Counted from the stretch's first letter, positions 35,313 through 49,011 are shown. The stretch: DNA of 64,000 nucleotides from Isoetes taiwanensis (GCA_021234155.1 JAJEKV010000216.1:746001-810000), one strand, 5' to 3'. Notes: generated by a model from the sequence alone, not told the origin. Numbers and translations: made by a program.

Positions 35313-37443
35313 ATATTATAGTATCCCCTCGCATTATCTGGATCGAGGAAGAAAATTTTGGCACCCATTCTTGTAAAGAACTTAATCTGCCATGGCAACT
35401 CTCGAGGCCTATGCTTGCATGTCAATGTAACCTAGAAAATTAAATAAGCGATGCTTAGAGACCCACAAACAAAACCCACAAATAAGAAGGATAGGTTGCC
35501 AAAACAAGCAGCCCTGCAAGTCACTAAATGCTGAGATAGGGTGCATAGAAAATTGGAGTATGTACCTATATTGTAACAATATGGTAATTGAGTTGACAGA
35601 ATGCTTTTTGGCCCTGCCATGTGGTGCACCAATCTGTTGCTGAATGGAAGGAAGTTGGCCTCAACATTTGCTTTCACTTGTGTTTTAGGGTATGGACGCC
35701 CTCTGCCGTGACCCCACCTCGAGCATGAGTCAGCCCCGCCCCTTCGCGGTTAAACACCATGCTGCCACGGGTCCCCTCATCTACGGACTGCTATATTGTG
35801 GCCAGGTGTTGACGGGTTTTTGTCAATCGAGACGCCGGTGTTGATCGATCGTAATGCCGCCGTGCCTCGGTCGTGGAGTTCAGGTCTCAAAGCGCCGTGG
35901 CAATGGATGTCCATATTCGTGCATGAGAAAATACCTCAAGCATCCCGATTTGAAAGACGAATTCAATGCGGGTGATTTGAATTGGTGCCCAAACTAAGCA
36001 CTCGATTGCATTCTTATGATTTTAACTCTCCGACTCTCGCTATGGCTTCCATGGACATAAAATCTTGTCCTCCCATCATAGTTCATATGTTCTCGAAGAG
36101 GTGCGAAGAGCACGAAGATAACCATGGTTTCGACAAAGGCACGAAGAGATAACGATGTTGAAAGAGGTACCGGGATCATCATCTAAGAGGATTTTGCGCC
36201 TGGGACAAAGAAGAGGGGGCACCACAAGGCCCTCTTCTACCGCCCAACCACAAGGCGATGTCGCTACTACCCAATGCCGAGGAGGCCGGTAGGAGAGCCC
36301 AATGGATTGAGGAGCAAATGCCGGACATTTTTAAAGAGGTAAGTGAACTTGGCATTTCGATTAGAGAGGCATCAAGGAGATCCGTATATCGTAATCCACA
36401 ATCCGAGATTGGCTATATGGTAGAACAAATCACAAGCAAACAAACCATCCACAAATATTGACAACTCTCCAAGAGGAGGAGCTAGTTAATTGGGGCAAAA
36501 CAAGGAATGGGAGTTATCGATTCATCTGCCAAGGAAAAGGCGCAGAGATGGCTAGAGCAGTGGGGGTCTTGAGGGGTCTTGTGGGATATCTAGAGTACCG
36601 TGTAGTAAGTGGTGAAAGCTTTTTAAGCAAAGACACCTTGAAGTTGCACTCGGGAGTGCGTAAACTCTAGATGTAGCTAGGGCCCGTGCCATGGCCCGTG
36701 AGAACCTCGACAACTTTTATGCCTAGGGCTCAAGCAGATTTATGCCGAAGTTTGCCTTGCCTTCCCTCAAGGACTTGGAACGATGATGAGGACCGGAATT
36801 GAGGGGGGAAAGTGAAGGGGTTGAAAATCATAGCTAGGAAGGGGGGAACAAGGTGAGTGAGGTCGTCATGAACAACAGGGAGTGGGTTACAATTTTTGGT
36901 GTGTGTAAATACCGAGGGGTATAGGATCCCCAACACGTACATTTTAAAGGTAGTCGAATGAGGCACAACAACATTGCATGATGTGAAGAGGGTGCCATTC
37001 AGCATCCGGGTGCTCAACTTGGATGACATCGTAATTGTTTAAATCATGGTCGCCACATTTTGCAAAGAAGAGTCCAGTGGTGTATCCCTATAGATAGATT
37101 GGCAAGCTATTCCAACCCCATGTGCTCCAACCCCTCGCCTGTCTTAGTGAAGGCGCTTGGATAATGAGACGTGAAGACTTATGCCTAGATGCTCATAGCC
37201 GAACTAGAAGGAATTCTGCACCACCTCACCTCACAGCTACAAACTGACCAGTTGGTCCAGGTGCTTATAACTGCTATCGAAAGGTGTTTTTGGAGAAGCC
37301 GCCTACAAAGGCCTTTGGGAGCTACCACCTTCCTCGGAACCAGTGGTTTGATGATGAATGACCCCGGTTTGTGCCCACTTGTGGGGTCAGATAGATAGTC
37401 CTACACTTTTCTAAAGGAAAAGAAAGCTAGATATATTGCGGAG

Positions 37444-37474
37444 CAATAGAATAGAATAGAATAGAATAGAATAG
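37444..37474. repeat. (AATAG)n microsatellite
   Basis: Six uninterrupted AATAG units. Confidence 0.9.
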
Positions 37475-38430
37475 TTTTTTTAACGTCCACGAAGACCAAT
37501 AGGTCATGGGACCCATACAATTACTCCAGATGTGTTATCCAGAGCCTTTACATACTCAAAATAATGTAACATGGCCTTTGTTTTCCGATTGACAAAGTAA
37601 ACAGTCTTTGTATGTTAATTAAAGCTATGTTGCATTTTTTCAAACTATGTGTGCCATATTCAAGCAAGCAAGTTTCTCTCTCTACTTCATACTAGACATC
37701 ACACTTGGTTCAACTGCAGTAGTTTTTTGTGTCGCCTAGCCATTTTAGTATGTATCAAGAGGAGAGCGGAAGATGAATCTAAGGACTCAAGTTCACATAG
37801 TTTTGGCCATACAAAGTATGACGTGAAGGGCCAGGTTTTTTTTTTTATATGTGGGTATTACAATACAACTCTCCATATTAGGAAAATACCAACCGAACTG
37901 TAAGGCAAATGGCCATTTTTTTTGATGGGTGGCATGCCCATTAAGGAGTGCCAAGAACTTATATATATATATGTCATGGTGCAAGGCCACTCGCTCAATG
38001 TTAAAGGACTTGCCAACTGCATACAACGAATTAGTCTCAACGTTCTAAAAATTGCTCTTGTGTGTATGCCAAACATAATAGCTTGAAAGAGGCAAGCTGG
38101 CTCTTTGATAGTAGGCTGCCAAGAAGAAACACAATGTCATGAGTAGTCAATGGGCCAAAATAGTAACCTCGACGAGGCATGCAAAGGTTGTTATAGACTA
38201 TAATGATTGATTGCTAGACGGGAACATGAACTTACCTTCCAATATCCGAACGATATGGGAACATCAATGTATCTTGGAAAACCAAGGAATTAGATCTTCA
38301 ACACTTTGCCAGAACAAAACTATGTCATATTTTTCTTAACATTTGGATATGCTTGTATAGTGAATATTATCTTGCGATAGCAATTTTCACATATGCTCGA
38401 GCCCTAAGCATGGCAATAGAGTTTGGCTTG

Positions 38431-38494
38431 GTGGCAGAGGATGAAGTGAATATGTTATCTGAGTGGCAAAGAATGAAGTGAATATGCTATTTGA
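38431..38494. repeat. 32-bp tandem duplication
   Basis: GTGGCAGAGGATGAAGTGAA and GTGGCAAAGAATGAAGTGAA open the two units; each ends in TGA. Four or five differences between units. Confidence 0.85.
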
Positions 38495-39262
38495 TACGAC
38501 CCTACCTTGTTTAACTTGAATTGCTTCCCCTAATCTTTGGTTCTACGTGCAGTCAATAGTCATAATAAGGCAGCATATATGTGGTTGCTTGTATTTTCCA
38601 TCATTTCATATTTGTTCTTTTTGGACAAATGAAGATCATGTGCAAGTTGTGAAGTGGAGATGTTGTAAATTCTTGTCATAACTATTTCATTTTTCCTGCA
38701 AGTTTGTAGCAAATGATGTCATTTTTAGGCATCTTGAGAATTTGCATTCTAGTATGGTCAAAAACACATATTCAAAAATATTATCTTCCAAGTACTCAAA
38801 TGAAATGGTGCCTATAAGTCCCATATTCTCTATTTTCTTTACTCCATTCTTGTTGTCATGCATGCAAAAAGCAAAAAACTGTTGGTTGCATTTTGTATGT
38901 TTGATAACATGCTAGACCACTATGCTGTTATTTAGAATACAATGATCAAAAGATAAGGATAACAAGGTGGACCATTCTTGCTTTCAAGATACGAATAACA
39001 AGGTGAAATTTGTTCTTGCTCTAGATTTTTGATGATTTGCACAACGATAGGTGTCAATTAATTGAAAAAAGTAAAGCTACATTTTGTATTATTTTCTTGT
39101 CCATTTGTCCTTGAGGTTTAATAGCTTCTTCTCCCTATGTGGTAAGCCCATGGAGGCTTTTATATGATATATATAAACCACGCAAAGGCCATACACCCCT
39201 TTTGCAACGCATTCGTTATATTGACTCTTGCCCAAACAAAACACGTTAACTTTCAGATCTGT

Positions 39263-39278
39263 AGAATTAGCCATATTG
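39263..39278. repeat. target-site duplication, 5' side
   Basis: AGAATTAGCCATATTG, identical to 40528-40543. Confidence 0.92.
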
Positions 39279-40527
39279 AACAAGTTGGGTTGAAATGAGA
39301 TATGGTGCGGTGGGAGTTTAGGATGTCGTTCTTGGCGCTCAGCGGCTAGGGCGGCCGTGAGAGAGGGGCCGCCCCTCTCTCTCCCATTCCGGCACTGCTG
39401 CATCACATAGAAGCTTACCAGGGAGGATTTCGGATGCTAGCAGAGGATTTGGCATGCTTCTGGAGCAAATCTTGCAATTTCTATGATGTTTTTTCCTTGG
39501 AGTAGCTTCGCGGCGGATCCTTCCAGGTTTTGTGTTATGCCACTAACGTGGCTTTTCTCCTCTTTGCTTCCCAAAGCATAATGTTTTCTGTTCTGGAATG
39601 AGAAGAATCAAGCAAATCCGACAGCCCTTACTTCCATTTCCATTTTTCAAACGGTTCTTGGGGAGGCAGATTCTTTTCCTTTCATGCAGAGACACACCGA
39701 AATGGCGAATCTTGGCCTATAAGGTGGAGTAGATCTGATACTATCCTGGTAAGATAAGCTGCTTCTGGTTTGAGCATCAAAATTCTTAATTTTGAGATTT
39801 TGTCCTATGAGGCAGCTATTTTCTTCTCCTGTACTTTCTTACTAGCAGAAAGATTCGGGTTTACCAAGTTTGATCAGATTTTTCTTTCAAATCAGAAGGT
39901 TTATTGTGGGATTTCTTAGAAGTATTAAGGATTGAATCGAAGTTATATAATACTGTATGCGAGGTAAGGGAAATAGCTTCTTCAAGTGCCGATGCTTGAT
40001 TTAAATTTCAAAAACACGGAGCTTTCTCAAGTAATCATACTTGGATAGCGCTCAAATCTTTGATGTTTGAGTGTAAGATTTTGTCTACCGATAAGCCAAA
40101 TTACAGGTTTCCATTCTAAGTCTTGATAAGCTTGGAATAGGTGCACTTTTCGATCTTTGCTATGTCGAGATGCTTGGAATTTAAATGCTATCTCGATGCG
40201 TGATGTATAACTCCATCCACTTCTTATTACTTACGGATTTTATCTTTGTGAATCTTCATACATTGAAAGAATTTTAGGAGCCTTCTTTCCTAGCATCATC
40301 TTGGCTACTCACGGTTACCATATAGGGAGATCTTATGCTATCAAGACTTATTTGCTATCGAGGAAAGATTTGGGCTTCATGTATATCGGTAAGCTTGTAT
40401 TAGTAGAAAATGAAGATGTCGAGATTACTCCTGTAGTAATTCTCTACTAACATCAAGCATTGTACTTCTTTATTTATATATAATATAAAAAAAATCTCTT
40501 ACCTTCAAAAAAAAAAAAAAAAAAAAA
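39279..40527 (+). mobile_element. 1.25-kb poly(A) retroposon, apparently non-autonomous
   Basis: Bounded by perfect 16-bp target-site duplications and closed by CCTTCAA and about 21 A (40507-40527), the same 3' end as the LINEs at 1-456 and 5744-6327. The 5' part has an 11-bp stem GAGAGAGGGGC facing GCCCCTCTCTC (39359-39381). The body is AT-rich with no open frame over about 70 codons and no reverse transcriptase. It is either a LINE-derived non-autonomous element mobilised in trans or a retroposed non-coding transcript. The perfect duplication indicates fairly recent insertion. Confidence 0.85.
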
Positions 40528-40543
40528 AGAATTAGCCATATTG
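40528..40543. repeat. target-site duplication, 3' side
   Basis: AGAATTAGCCATATTG, identical to 39263-39278, directly after the poly(A). Confidence 0.92.
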
Positions 40544-43356
40544 GACATGCATGCTCAACTTCCATATGTTTAAACAAAGCTGGATTACAAATTATAAGCA
40601 TCTGCTATAGGCTTACTAAATCTTATGTCTGTGCATTCCATTTTAAAGGTAAAGGGACCGAATTAGAAATGCTGAAATTTGATTGCCTCAGTTTGTGCGA
40701 TTAAGTTGAAAGAATATCATTTAATTCTTCACAATTTTCTTTGGGACCAATGCATGCTCTACAATACGAGTTTTGCTTTTTGATCACATAATCTTTCACA
40801 GTCATTCATTTTACAGCTACAAACATAAGAAACATCAGTTGCTCAAATTGGACTGCATGACATTCCTTTTTCCCTATCCAACTGACCATCTAACGACAAT
40901 GTTTGATTGTCTTCACATCTCCTTGCATTTGTTGCCTATTCTATTTATATGTTTGTATTTGAAAAATAACAATAACAATTAAAATGACTGAAAAATATTT
41001 AGATCAACTTCTATGTATCCAAGGCAATATTGTCTTTTGTGATATCTTAACTTTATTTTGCCTTCTTGCCCGCCTAGCCTATATGTGTTCTATTGCCTCA
41101 CTTCCATTCTAGGCCGCCCTAATGGATGAAGGCAAACCGCCTCAATGTTTGAAGTTGTATTGATTACTAGAAATATGACGACTTAAATTTTTCTAAGCAA
41201 AATCAATGGCCATGATGAAGATGCCTAAGAGTGTTGATTTTTCCAATAACTTTGTGTGGTGCAACATCATATACACATGTATAGAATCATGCAATAAAAT
41301 CCCCTTCAATCCTCACTCTCCAACCCCTTACCCCAAGCTTGCCTTACTGCTAGTTTCTTTTCTTTGGTTTATAAATTACTTATCAAAGTATTAATGAAAG
41401 ATAAAAGCAAGACCAACAAAAACACAAACCAGAAAAACAATGAAATGCTTCCAGAAAACTCTAGTTGGAACATCGATCCACCTTCTTCGGCCATCTAACA
41501 GGCAAAACGACCACTTCAAGGGTAAAATCGACCTGATCCAAGTCATTTAGAATCTTTTCCAAGGGTTCCGACTCCAGTTGTGACGATTTTGTTGCAAATA
41601 AGCAACTCTTGATGCCGTCTATAACTTCTCAATCAATCTCTCTTGATATAATTTTGATCTTTACATATAATTTATCTGTTTTTTCTCCAATTGAACCCGT
41701 TTGGTCCTTGCAAACACAAAGAATCCTTGACCCAAAAGCATGTATCTATCCATCCACAGCAGCTTATGCAACTTAGTTGAATCCATAGAAGCTCGATATA
41801 GTTGGTATTAGAGTATATTGGATCTTTGGTGGTAGATCAAAGATTAAGTTGAGGTCATGGAATTATGATACCAATGGTTCTTCTTTCAAGCACAATTTCA
41901 TTAAATATGTGCTAATTGTTGTTGGGCTCGAACCTTTGATCTTTTCTCATCCAACATTATTTCAAGTGGTCAAATATTCGAACAAGCTTGTCGCACCGCA
42001 CCTCATCGCTCTCAAAGGCCAAGGCTTTATAGCCTTCATATAGCGCGGCCCTACTAAATGCACCACCAGAAAAGAAATCAAGGACTGTGTAACCTTCCAT
42101 CATTAACTTGCCTACAAGCTATATGCACATCCTCGAGTCCAATTGATTCGCGCCAGAGCCCCCCCCCGCCGACACCATTCTCGCACCAAGGACCCGGTAT
42201 AGTCAAGATGTCAAAAGAGACATACATAGTGATCCAATCAACAAAGTTGATGAAATAGGGCGGTGCCAAATTTGAGTAGACTCTTACCTGCGCCAATCAA
42301 TGTCCGCAAATTCTTTTCGATGTCATCCGCCCTTTGAAATGATCTCGAAACTTCGAATGCCGAGGATGATCAAGACTTCGTGAAACGAGAGGTTCAGATC
42401 ATCCAAGACCGGCATGGCCACTTGTTCTCTTGCTACATATATCAGTAGCACAAGAGTTTGGAGCTCGTGCACCCTAGGATCCCTGGTATGCTCGATCCAT
42501 ACCCTACCACCGTCTATAGTCTTCATGGCGACCAAGCACTCACCGAGATGATCGGAGAGATGAATATAGTGATCAAAGAATTTGCTAGTCGGGTTAGCAT
42601 GCTTATCTGATCCGGGAACTTTTGATAGTCTTCCATGGTCTTAAAAGTTCTCGTATTCTTGAAATCACGACCTACGAGGCATGCTGATATATTGATTGCA
42701 TCAACACACATCCCCATAGGACTTACTTGGTAACACATGAAACTCTTGTTGCCCTCCTCCATCTTCATGAAGATGGGATGCACCTTCTGACGTCCACCAT
42801 GTCCTTAAACCGCTCTTCCTTCACATCTTTCGGTACTTGAGAAGAGCGCTTCACAATGACAATCTTCTTCAAAGGGAGCCCTCACTTTTATGGTCCTCCC
42901 TATATAGGATTTGCTGCCCTTAAGAAAGGTGGTGCCTGCTTTGATCTGCTTCAATCTCTGCGTAAGTCCATTGGACGCATCGACTTTAAACAACGACAAT
43001 TGTTATCCGTGAATATTCGCAGACAATCCTTCACCAATTCTTTCTCCCTTCTCGTCCTTCTGGCAATCTTCGTAAAACAACTGGGTCACCTCCTTGTACA
43101 TAGTCTATATCTCGTTGTCCGGTAGACAAAGTAATCATAGTCGCACATGGACCTAGTCCTTAGAGTTTTCTTGGCTATTGCCACCCAATCTTGGAACACA
43201 CATATGCAAATAGTGAGATAAATAGAGGTGTGGGTGCCACTTAGTATCTAAAGAAAAAATGAGCCCCTGACAAGTAATTTGGTGGATGCCCTAATTGCCC
43301 AAATGAACTACAAAGAGAAAACACCATATCGAGATTTATGAGTGTGTCAAATCGGC
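40544..43356. other. anonymous sequence with a minus-strand coding-like block
   Basis: 40.5-42.0 kb is AT-rich without genes. A TTGGTATTAGAG near 41800 resembles the copia primer site but no LTR flanks it. From 42080 to 43000 minus-strand frames (42078-42296, 42323-42535, 42523-42783, 42805-42999) follow each other with protein-like composition, suggesting a decayed gene or element. I cannot assign a family. Confidence 0.3.
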
Positions 43357-43620
43357 GCCGCCCGATTTGCCAATGTGGCCCCCCGCTAATCCATTCATTA
43401 AAGTTACACTAAATGATAGATCGGGTTCTCGAGGGGAGTCTAATCGGGTCCCGCCTAATTTGGCCATGGGGCCCAATTCCAACACACGAGGACTAATAAA
43501 GAGCCTGCATGGGCAAACAGGGCGGGCGCCCAATTTGACCCCCGATGATCGATTACTTGCACTAGAAAGTGGATGCCCACTACAAGCTAAATAGGGGCCT
43601 TGCCCAATTTGTCCAAGGAT
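43357..43620. repeat. degenerate array of GCCCAATTTG-type words
   Basis: GCCCGATTTGCCAA (43360), CGCCTAATTTGGCCA (43452), GCGCCCAATTTGACC (43525) and TTGCCCAATTTGTCC (43600) recur at 75-92-bp spacing with GC-rich intervals. Probably a decayed tandem repeat. Confidence 0.4.
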
Positions 43621-44089
43621 TTGTGTATGATAAAGAAATAAATAAAAGAGAACTCACCGAGTAAGGACTATAGCCCTGCGGATCTTGCCGGGCTTGTCTT
43701 TTTGGTTTGCCATAAATGGTCCATTGGTGCGGAGTTCTTTGGACCTGCTTTCGAAGAAGACATCTTCGTGAATGGTCTTCTTCACGATGTCATTTCTTTC
43801 TTGGCTGACCTTGATATACTCAATAGGCATCGATTGCCGGCAAAGTACGCGACATCTTCTCTTCGCAAATAAGAAGTATATTAATTCGCCAATTCCTTTC
43901 TCTTCGACAGTTATTGAAGCTTTGGTTGACAATCATCTGCGCTACAATGGTGATATAGTTTCCATTCATAATCCAAAGACTGCATTCTTCAAATCAAAGA
44001 CTTTTTTCTATTTTATAGCCCCGTTAGTTGCAGGATTAAATGGCACCACATTTGCACGGGGAGGATGCATTGGAATTGATGTGAAAGAA

Positions 44090-44167
44090 TCATACTGTTT
44101 TTTTTATGTGCTCAAGGTCGATAACCCTATAGGTCACGTTTGCGAGGGGATGATGCATCCCGAAAAT
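44090..44167 (-). pseudogene. coding-like fragment downstream of the copia insertion point
   Basis: Read on the minus strand from the insertion site, the frame is open for 26 codons to a stop at 44090-44092 (FGMHHPLANVTYRVIDLEHI). It is in frame with sequence on the far side of the copia (49606-49680) once the element and one AAAAT are removed. No family recognised. Confidence 0.35.
44163..44167. repeat. target-site duplication of copia 1, left
   Basis: AAAAT, matching 49601-49605. Five bases is the usual copia length. Confidence 0.9.
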
Positions 44168-44699
44168 TGTTAGAATAATTCATGTTATAATTGGTGTTTC
44201 AGTTAAGTTTGAAGACATTGTTTTAAGGTTGAGATTTGGTTAACCTATGCAAGTGATGGTGGTTTAGTTCGAAAGGGGTTTTGAGCCATTAAACCATAAG
44301 CCAAACTTTCCTCTTTGGGTTTCACCGGATAAGCCAAGCTCGATCGGTACGCCTAGGCGGCCGGATCCTGGGCTATAACATAAAGAAGATGTATTAAATT
44401 TATTATCAGATATATTGCAGTGGAATGCAGGTGCCGAATGGATGATTCAACCTAAGGCTTGGGCTGTTCGGATGCGAGTCAACCAAGCTACAGTAGCTTG
44501 GTCAATACCAATGCTACAGTGATTTTATCAGAAAGCAATTATAAGGTTTGATAAACCATTGTTTACATTGTGAAGAACCATTGTGTAAGTTGTTGAAGAC
44601 AAACTAAAGTAACAAAATTGCTAGAGTTCTTGCTTGTTTCTATTCAATTTTATCTTTGAATAGATTATCTACTAGAATCATTGTGTTTAAAATTCTTCA
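44168..44699 (+). repeat. 5' LTR of copia 1
   Basis: 532 bp, TG...CA. Lacks the block present in the 3' LTR at about 49140-49202, retaining only GCC at the junction after AAACCATAA. Confidence 0.93.
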
Positions 44700-44700
44700 T

Positions 44701-44712
44701 TGGTATCAGAGC
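44701..44712 (+). other. primer-binding site of copia 1
   Basis: TGGTATCAGAGC, one base after the LTR. Complementary to the 3' end of plant initiator tRNA-Met. Confidence 0.92.
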
Positions 44713-44735
44713 CAGAGATCCACGAAGAGATAATC

Positions 44736-45613
44736 ATGTCTAGTAGATTTGGTGCTAATTTGCTTAATGCCATTGAGGTCTTCAAAGGAGAAAATGGTTT
44801 CCAAGTTTGGAAACAAAGCATCCAGGAGGTTCCGAATTTGAAAAGTTATGGCATTTGGTTGATCCAAATGCAGGTAGGCGCTCACGCTAATGCTAGTGCA
44901 GGGTCTGCAAATGTTGCAGGAGCTAGTTCCAGTTCAAGCAGATATGGTTCCACGTTTGGTGGAGATGCTGAAGCAAGTGGAGGAAAGGACTGTACAACCT
45001 CTGCAAGCATTCAGGTAGATGATGAACTCAAAATTAAAGAGGGTCAAGCAATTATTAGCTGTAAGGTTGGGCCTGCTATTAAACTTAAGCTCAGAGGGTT
45101 AAGCCCTAGTGAAATGTGGTTATACATGATTAAGAACTATGAAGCCAAAACCTCTTCCCAGATAGATGTCTTTGAAAAACAGCGGAGGAAATTGAAACTT
45201 CATGATAAAGAAAATATTACTTGAAGTTTCTTGAAAAATTTGATTCAATCATTGCTGATTTAGAAGGAGCAGGGGTAATCAGCTTTTAGCTTTGTCAAGG
45301 GCAGTGTCTCATAATGCTTATCTGGCCACACTTTTGAGAAACATTGCTAGGTCAAAGGAACATGTCATTCAAATAATAAAGACCGAAGTTTAACAAAACA
45401 AATGGGTCAAGAGGAAGAAGAAGCCACGTATGTTGTATGCTAGAAAATTCAGAACAAAAAAGGGAAATGATGTTGCAAACAAGGAGAGAATAGGTCCATG
45501 TTACAATTGTAATAAATATGGTCATTTGAAAGTCGACCGGTCATAAGAAAGAGGGAGAGAGGTAGTCTGCTATAATTGTGAAGGCAAGGGGCATTTTGCT
45601 TCAAATTGCTCAA
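44736..45613 (+). pseudogene. copia 1 gag with zinc knuckle
   Basis: ATG at 44736 in frame to 45224 (163 codons), then broken. The nucleocapsid part follows in other frames: CYNCNKYGHL at about 45500, which has lost its last Cys, and an intact C-x2-C-x4-H-x4-C knuckle at 45569-45610 (CYNCEGKGHFASNC). Gag would form the particle shell and package element RNA. The stop and frameshift leave it non-functional as read. Confidence 0.85.
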
Positions 45614-45786
45614 GCCCAAGAGGGCAAGGTTTCAAAGGAAAGGGCAGGGGCAGAATAACCAAAGTAACAGGTGCATATAAAGGCAAAGAAGGTACAAAGG
45701 ATAATCCAACTTTAAATCTTGCACAGGAAGCTCATGGAGATGAGGGCCTAACACAATGAAGATGAAGAGGTAAGACCAATCATAAC

Positions 45787-48700
45787 ATGATGATTATAGA
45801 TTCAGGAGCTGAGAGGACAATGACCTCGTCTTCTCATTCACTCAAGAATTGCAAAAAATTACATGGAGCACACGTACAATTAGGCAATGGAGATTTACAA
45901 GAAGTCAAGGACTCTGAGATGCTGGAATTATTCGACCTTGATGGGAAAGCAGTCAAACTAGAAAATGTGCTCTGTGTACCAGGCTTAGTTAGAAACTTGA
46001 TTTCTGTGTGTCAGCTTGTAGACCTTGGGTATAAGGTTTTGTTTGAGAGATTACATTGTAAAGTGTTTTTCAGCAATAAATTAAAGTTCATTGGCAAAAG
46101 GGTTGGCAACCTATTTGGTTTAAATGTTGATCATTGTGTAGCTCCCCGAAATAAATCGATAACATGCCCAAATGTCAAAACTTGGCATGAAAGGGTGTGC
46201 CATGTGAATTCTAACAAAGTGAAGCTTATGATTCAAAAGGGATTGATAAAGGGCAATCGCTTAAACCGACAGAACTTTAAATGTGTTGGATGTATCTTGG
46301 GAAAGCATGCAAAATTCCCATTTAAAAAATCATTAAAAAGAGCAAAGCACAAGCTGGATCTGATCCATACAGACTTATGTGGACCCTTAAATGTAACTAG
46401 TTTGTCAGGAAAAAGATATTTCATGACATTCATTGATGACTATAGCAGGTTCACTAAAGTTTATTGCTTGAGAACAAAGGATTTAGCACTCGAAGCTTTC
46501 AAAAACTTTGCAAATGAAGTTCAGCTGGAAACTGGAAGGAAAATCAAGTGTTTACGTTCAGATAGAGGAGGTGAGTTCATGTCAAATGAATTTAAGCTTT
46601 ATTGTAACAAACATGGCATTAAGAGGCAGCTGACTTGTAGATTTTCCCCTCAGCAAAATGGAGTTGCTGAAAGAAAGAATAGGACAATTCTTAATGCTGT
46701 TAGAAGTATGCTCAAATATTCAGGCTTGCCTAATTTCCTTTGGGAAGAGGTTGTTAAGACAGCAGTGTATGTTCAGAATTTATTGCCATCTATAAGTATT
46801 AATGGGGAATCCCTGAAGCATTGTGGTCAGAAAAGTTACCTAAATATGAAAGGCTTAAGGCCTATGGCTGCTTGGCATTTGTCCATGTACCTGATGAACT
46901 GAGAAAGAAACTGGATGACAAGGCTTATATAACTTACTTGGTGGGATATGATCAACAATCTAAGGCATATAGATTGTATGATCCAAGCAAAAGGAAGATT
47001 ATAATAAGCAGAGATGTGTTGTTTGATGAAGAACATTTTTATAAAGTGTTGCCTAAGATTAACAGCCAAGACCTTACTGCTGATAGCAAAGAGGGAAGGA
47101 AAGAAAATATTGAGATTGCACAAACTGAACATAGTAGTACAGTGAACGATGATGATGATGAAATAAATGTTAAACATTTGTTAACTGAATCTAATGATGC
47201 TGATACTCAAAGTGTGCAGGCTGAAAGTATGGAACCTGAAATTGCACCTGAGCAACCAGAAGTAAATCAAGGAGAAATGCTGAGAAGAAGACGAAGGACT
47301 GAGGCAGAAATACTTCGAGAGGGTGCAGCCAGTTTTGAATCATTAGGACGAGATAACATGGGCAAGAGCAAAAGACTTAGAGAAAATGAAGGTGAAGTAC
47401 TTAGTCTCTTTGAAATTTTAATGCATTTGGATATCTCAGTACCTAAGTCTTATGATGAAGCAATGAACTCTCCTGACTGTAAAGAATGGTTGAAGGCTAT
47501 GCAAGCTGAAATGCAATCTTTTAGTAGAACGAATACCTATGAACTGGTGGATATGCCAAGTGGGAAAAATATTGTTGGTAACAAGTGGATTTTCAAGATT
47601 AAAAATGTATGCATGGGGTGACCCCCTAAATTCAAAGCACGCTTGGTAGCTCGGGGTTTTACCTGTAAGTATGGATGGGAGGACTATGAGGAGACTTTTT
47701 CTCCAATTGTTAAAATGAATAGCATAAGGATGTTGTTATCAATTGCAAATGCAGCAGATTTAGAAGTTCACCATATGGACGTAAATACAGCATTTCTAAA
47801 TGCAAGGTTAGAAGAGGAAATTTACATGAGATTACCACCAGGTTTTGAAGAAAGAGCAGGGAAGGTATGGAAACTAAATAAGGTTGTTTATGGTCTTAAA
47901 CAGTCCCCAAGAGAGTGGTACAAGTGCATTGATTCTTTTCTCAAAGAGCAGGGCTTTGCTAAATTGCAGAATGATGGAAATCTGTATAAATTTCATAGAG
48001 GAACTGAATGGTGCATAATAGCACTTTATGTAGATGATAACATAATGGTATCAAATGGCATAAATATTCTGGACCATTGTAAGAACATTTTGAAAAGCAA
48101 GTTTAAGATGTCCGATCTTGGTGAGTCAAGAAATTCCAGGAATTGAGGTACATAGAGACAGGCTAATAAGATATTAAATTTGACACGAAGGGACAGATTG
48201 AAGGAATGCTTACTAAGTTTCAAAATGAATGATTGTAACATTTGCGTAACTCCTATAGTCCCGTGGATGTAAGATATCGCAAAAAATGAGTCCCAAGACT
48301 AATGTAGAACGAGAAGAAATGATCAACGATCATATATGTCATTGGTTGGTTGCCTAGCTTATGTAGCTAACTGCACTAGGTCTGATATAGTTTATGTGGT
48401 AAATATGTTAAGTAGATACAATAATGATCCAGGGAGGGAGCACCGGGTAGCCGCAAAACAGTCTTAAGGTATTTGAAGGGGACCATGAACCATGGCATTA
48501 GTTTCTGATTCTGAAAATCTGAAATTAGTAGCATCTTGCGGATGCCGACCGGGAGGAGATTTAGATAGTAGGAAATCTACCTCGGGCTATTTAACATTTT
48601 AGGGGAGCTCCAAAGTTAGTTGGAAGTGCAAAAAGCGTAATGCCACTTGCAATGTCTAGTTTGAGGCTGAATATGCCTCAGCCGGTATTGGCCACAAAAT

Positions 48701-49011
48701 AAATCATATGGGAAAGAAGACTCTTGATAGAACTTGGTCACAATCAAGACAAAGCAACAGAGTTATACTGTGACAATACAAGTTGCATAGCAATGACAAA
48801 AGATCATGTGTTTCATGAGAGATCAAAACACATCGATTTGGAGCTGCATTTTATCAGAGAAATAGTTGGAAAAAACATAGTAAGATTAACATATGTGAAC
48901 ACTTTGAAACAGTTAGCAGATCTGCTCACTAAGGCACTGCCAGAGAAAAGATTTACAGAGCTGAAGTGTTTGATCAGGTGTCTGGATTATAACATGAAGG
49001 GGGAATGTTAG
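45787..49011 (+). pseudogene. copia 1 pol: protease, integrase, RT, RNase H
   Basis: Protease active site DSGAE at about 45799. Integrase zinc site HERVCH...CVGC (46180-46310) and catalytic D in HTDLCGP (about 46370), D in RSDRGGEF (about 46560) and E in QNGVAERKNR (about 46660). A one-base frameshift near 46805-46820 leads to the rest of integrase and RT. An in-frame TGA at 47619-47621 precedes ARLVARGF. The RT active site YVDD is at 48027-48038. Frames decay from 48146 to 48724. RNase H with ELYCDN, SKHIDLELHFI and LADLLTKALP then reads to 49011. Confidence 0.93.
48997..49005 (+). other. polypurine tract of copia 1
   Basis: AAGGGGGAA directly before the 3' LTR; primes plus-strand DNA synthesis. 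Confidence 0.85.

Larger units (their letters stand above)
35313..39262. other. anonymous sequence downstream of the synthetase gene
   Basis: The first few hundred bases are presumably the 3' UTR and flank. From about 35690 to 37400 GC content rises and open frames appear (36258-36461 and 36458-36670 plus; 36730-37029 minus; 37189-37398 plus). They suggest a decayed inserted element, but no transposase, RT or capsid motif is recognisable. The remainder is AT-rich without genes. Confidence 0.35.
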
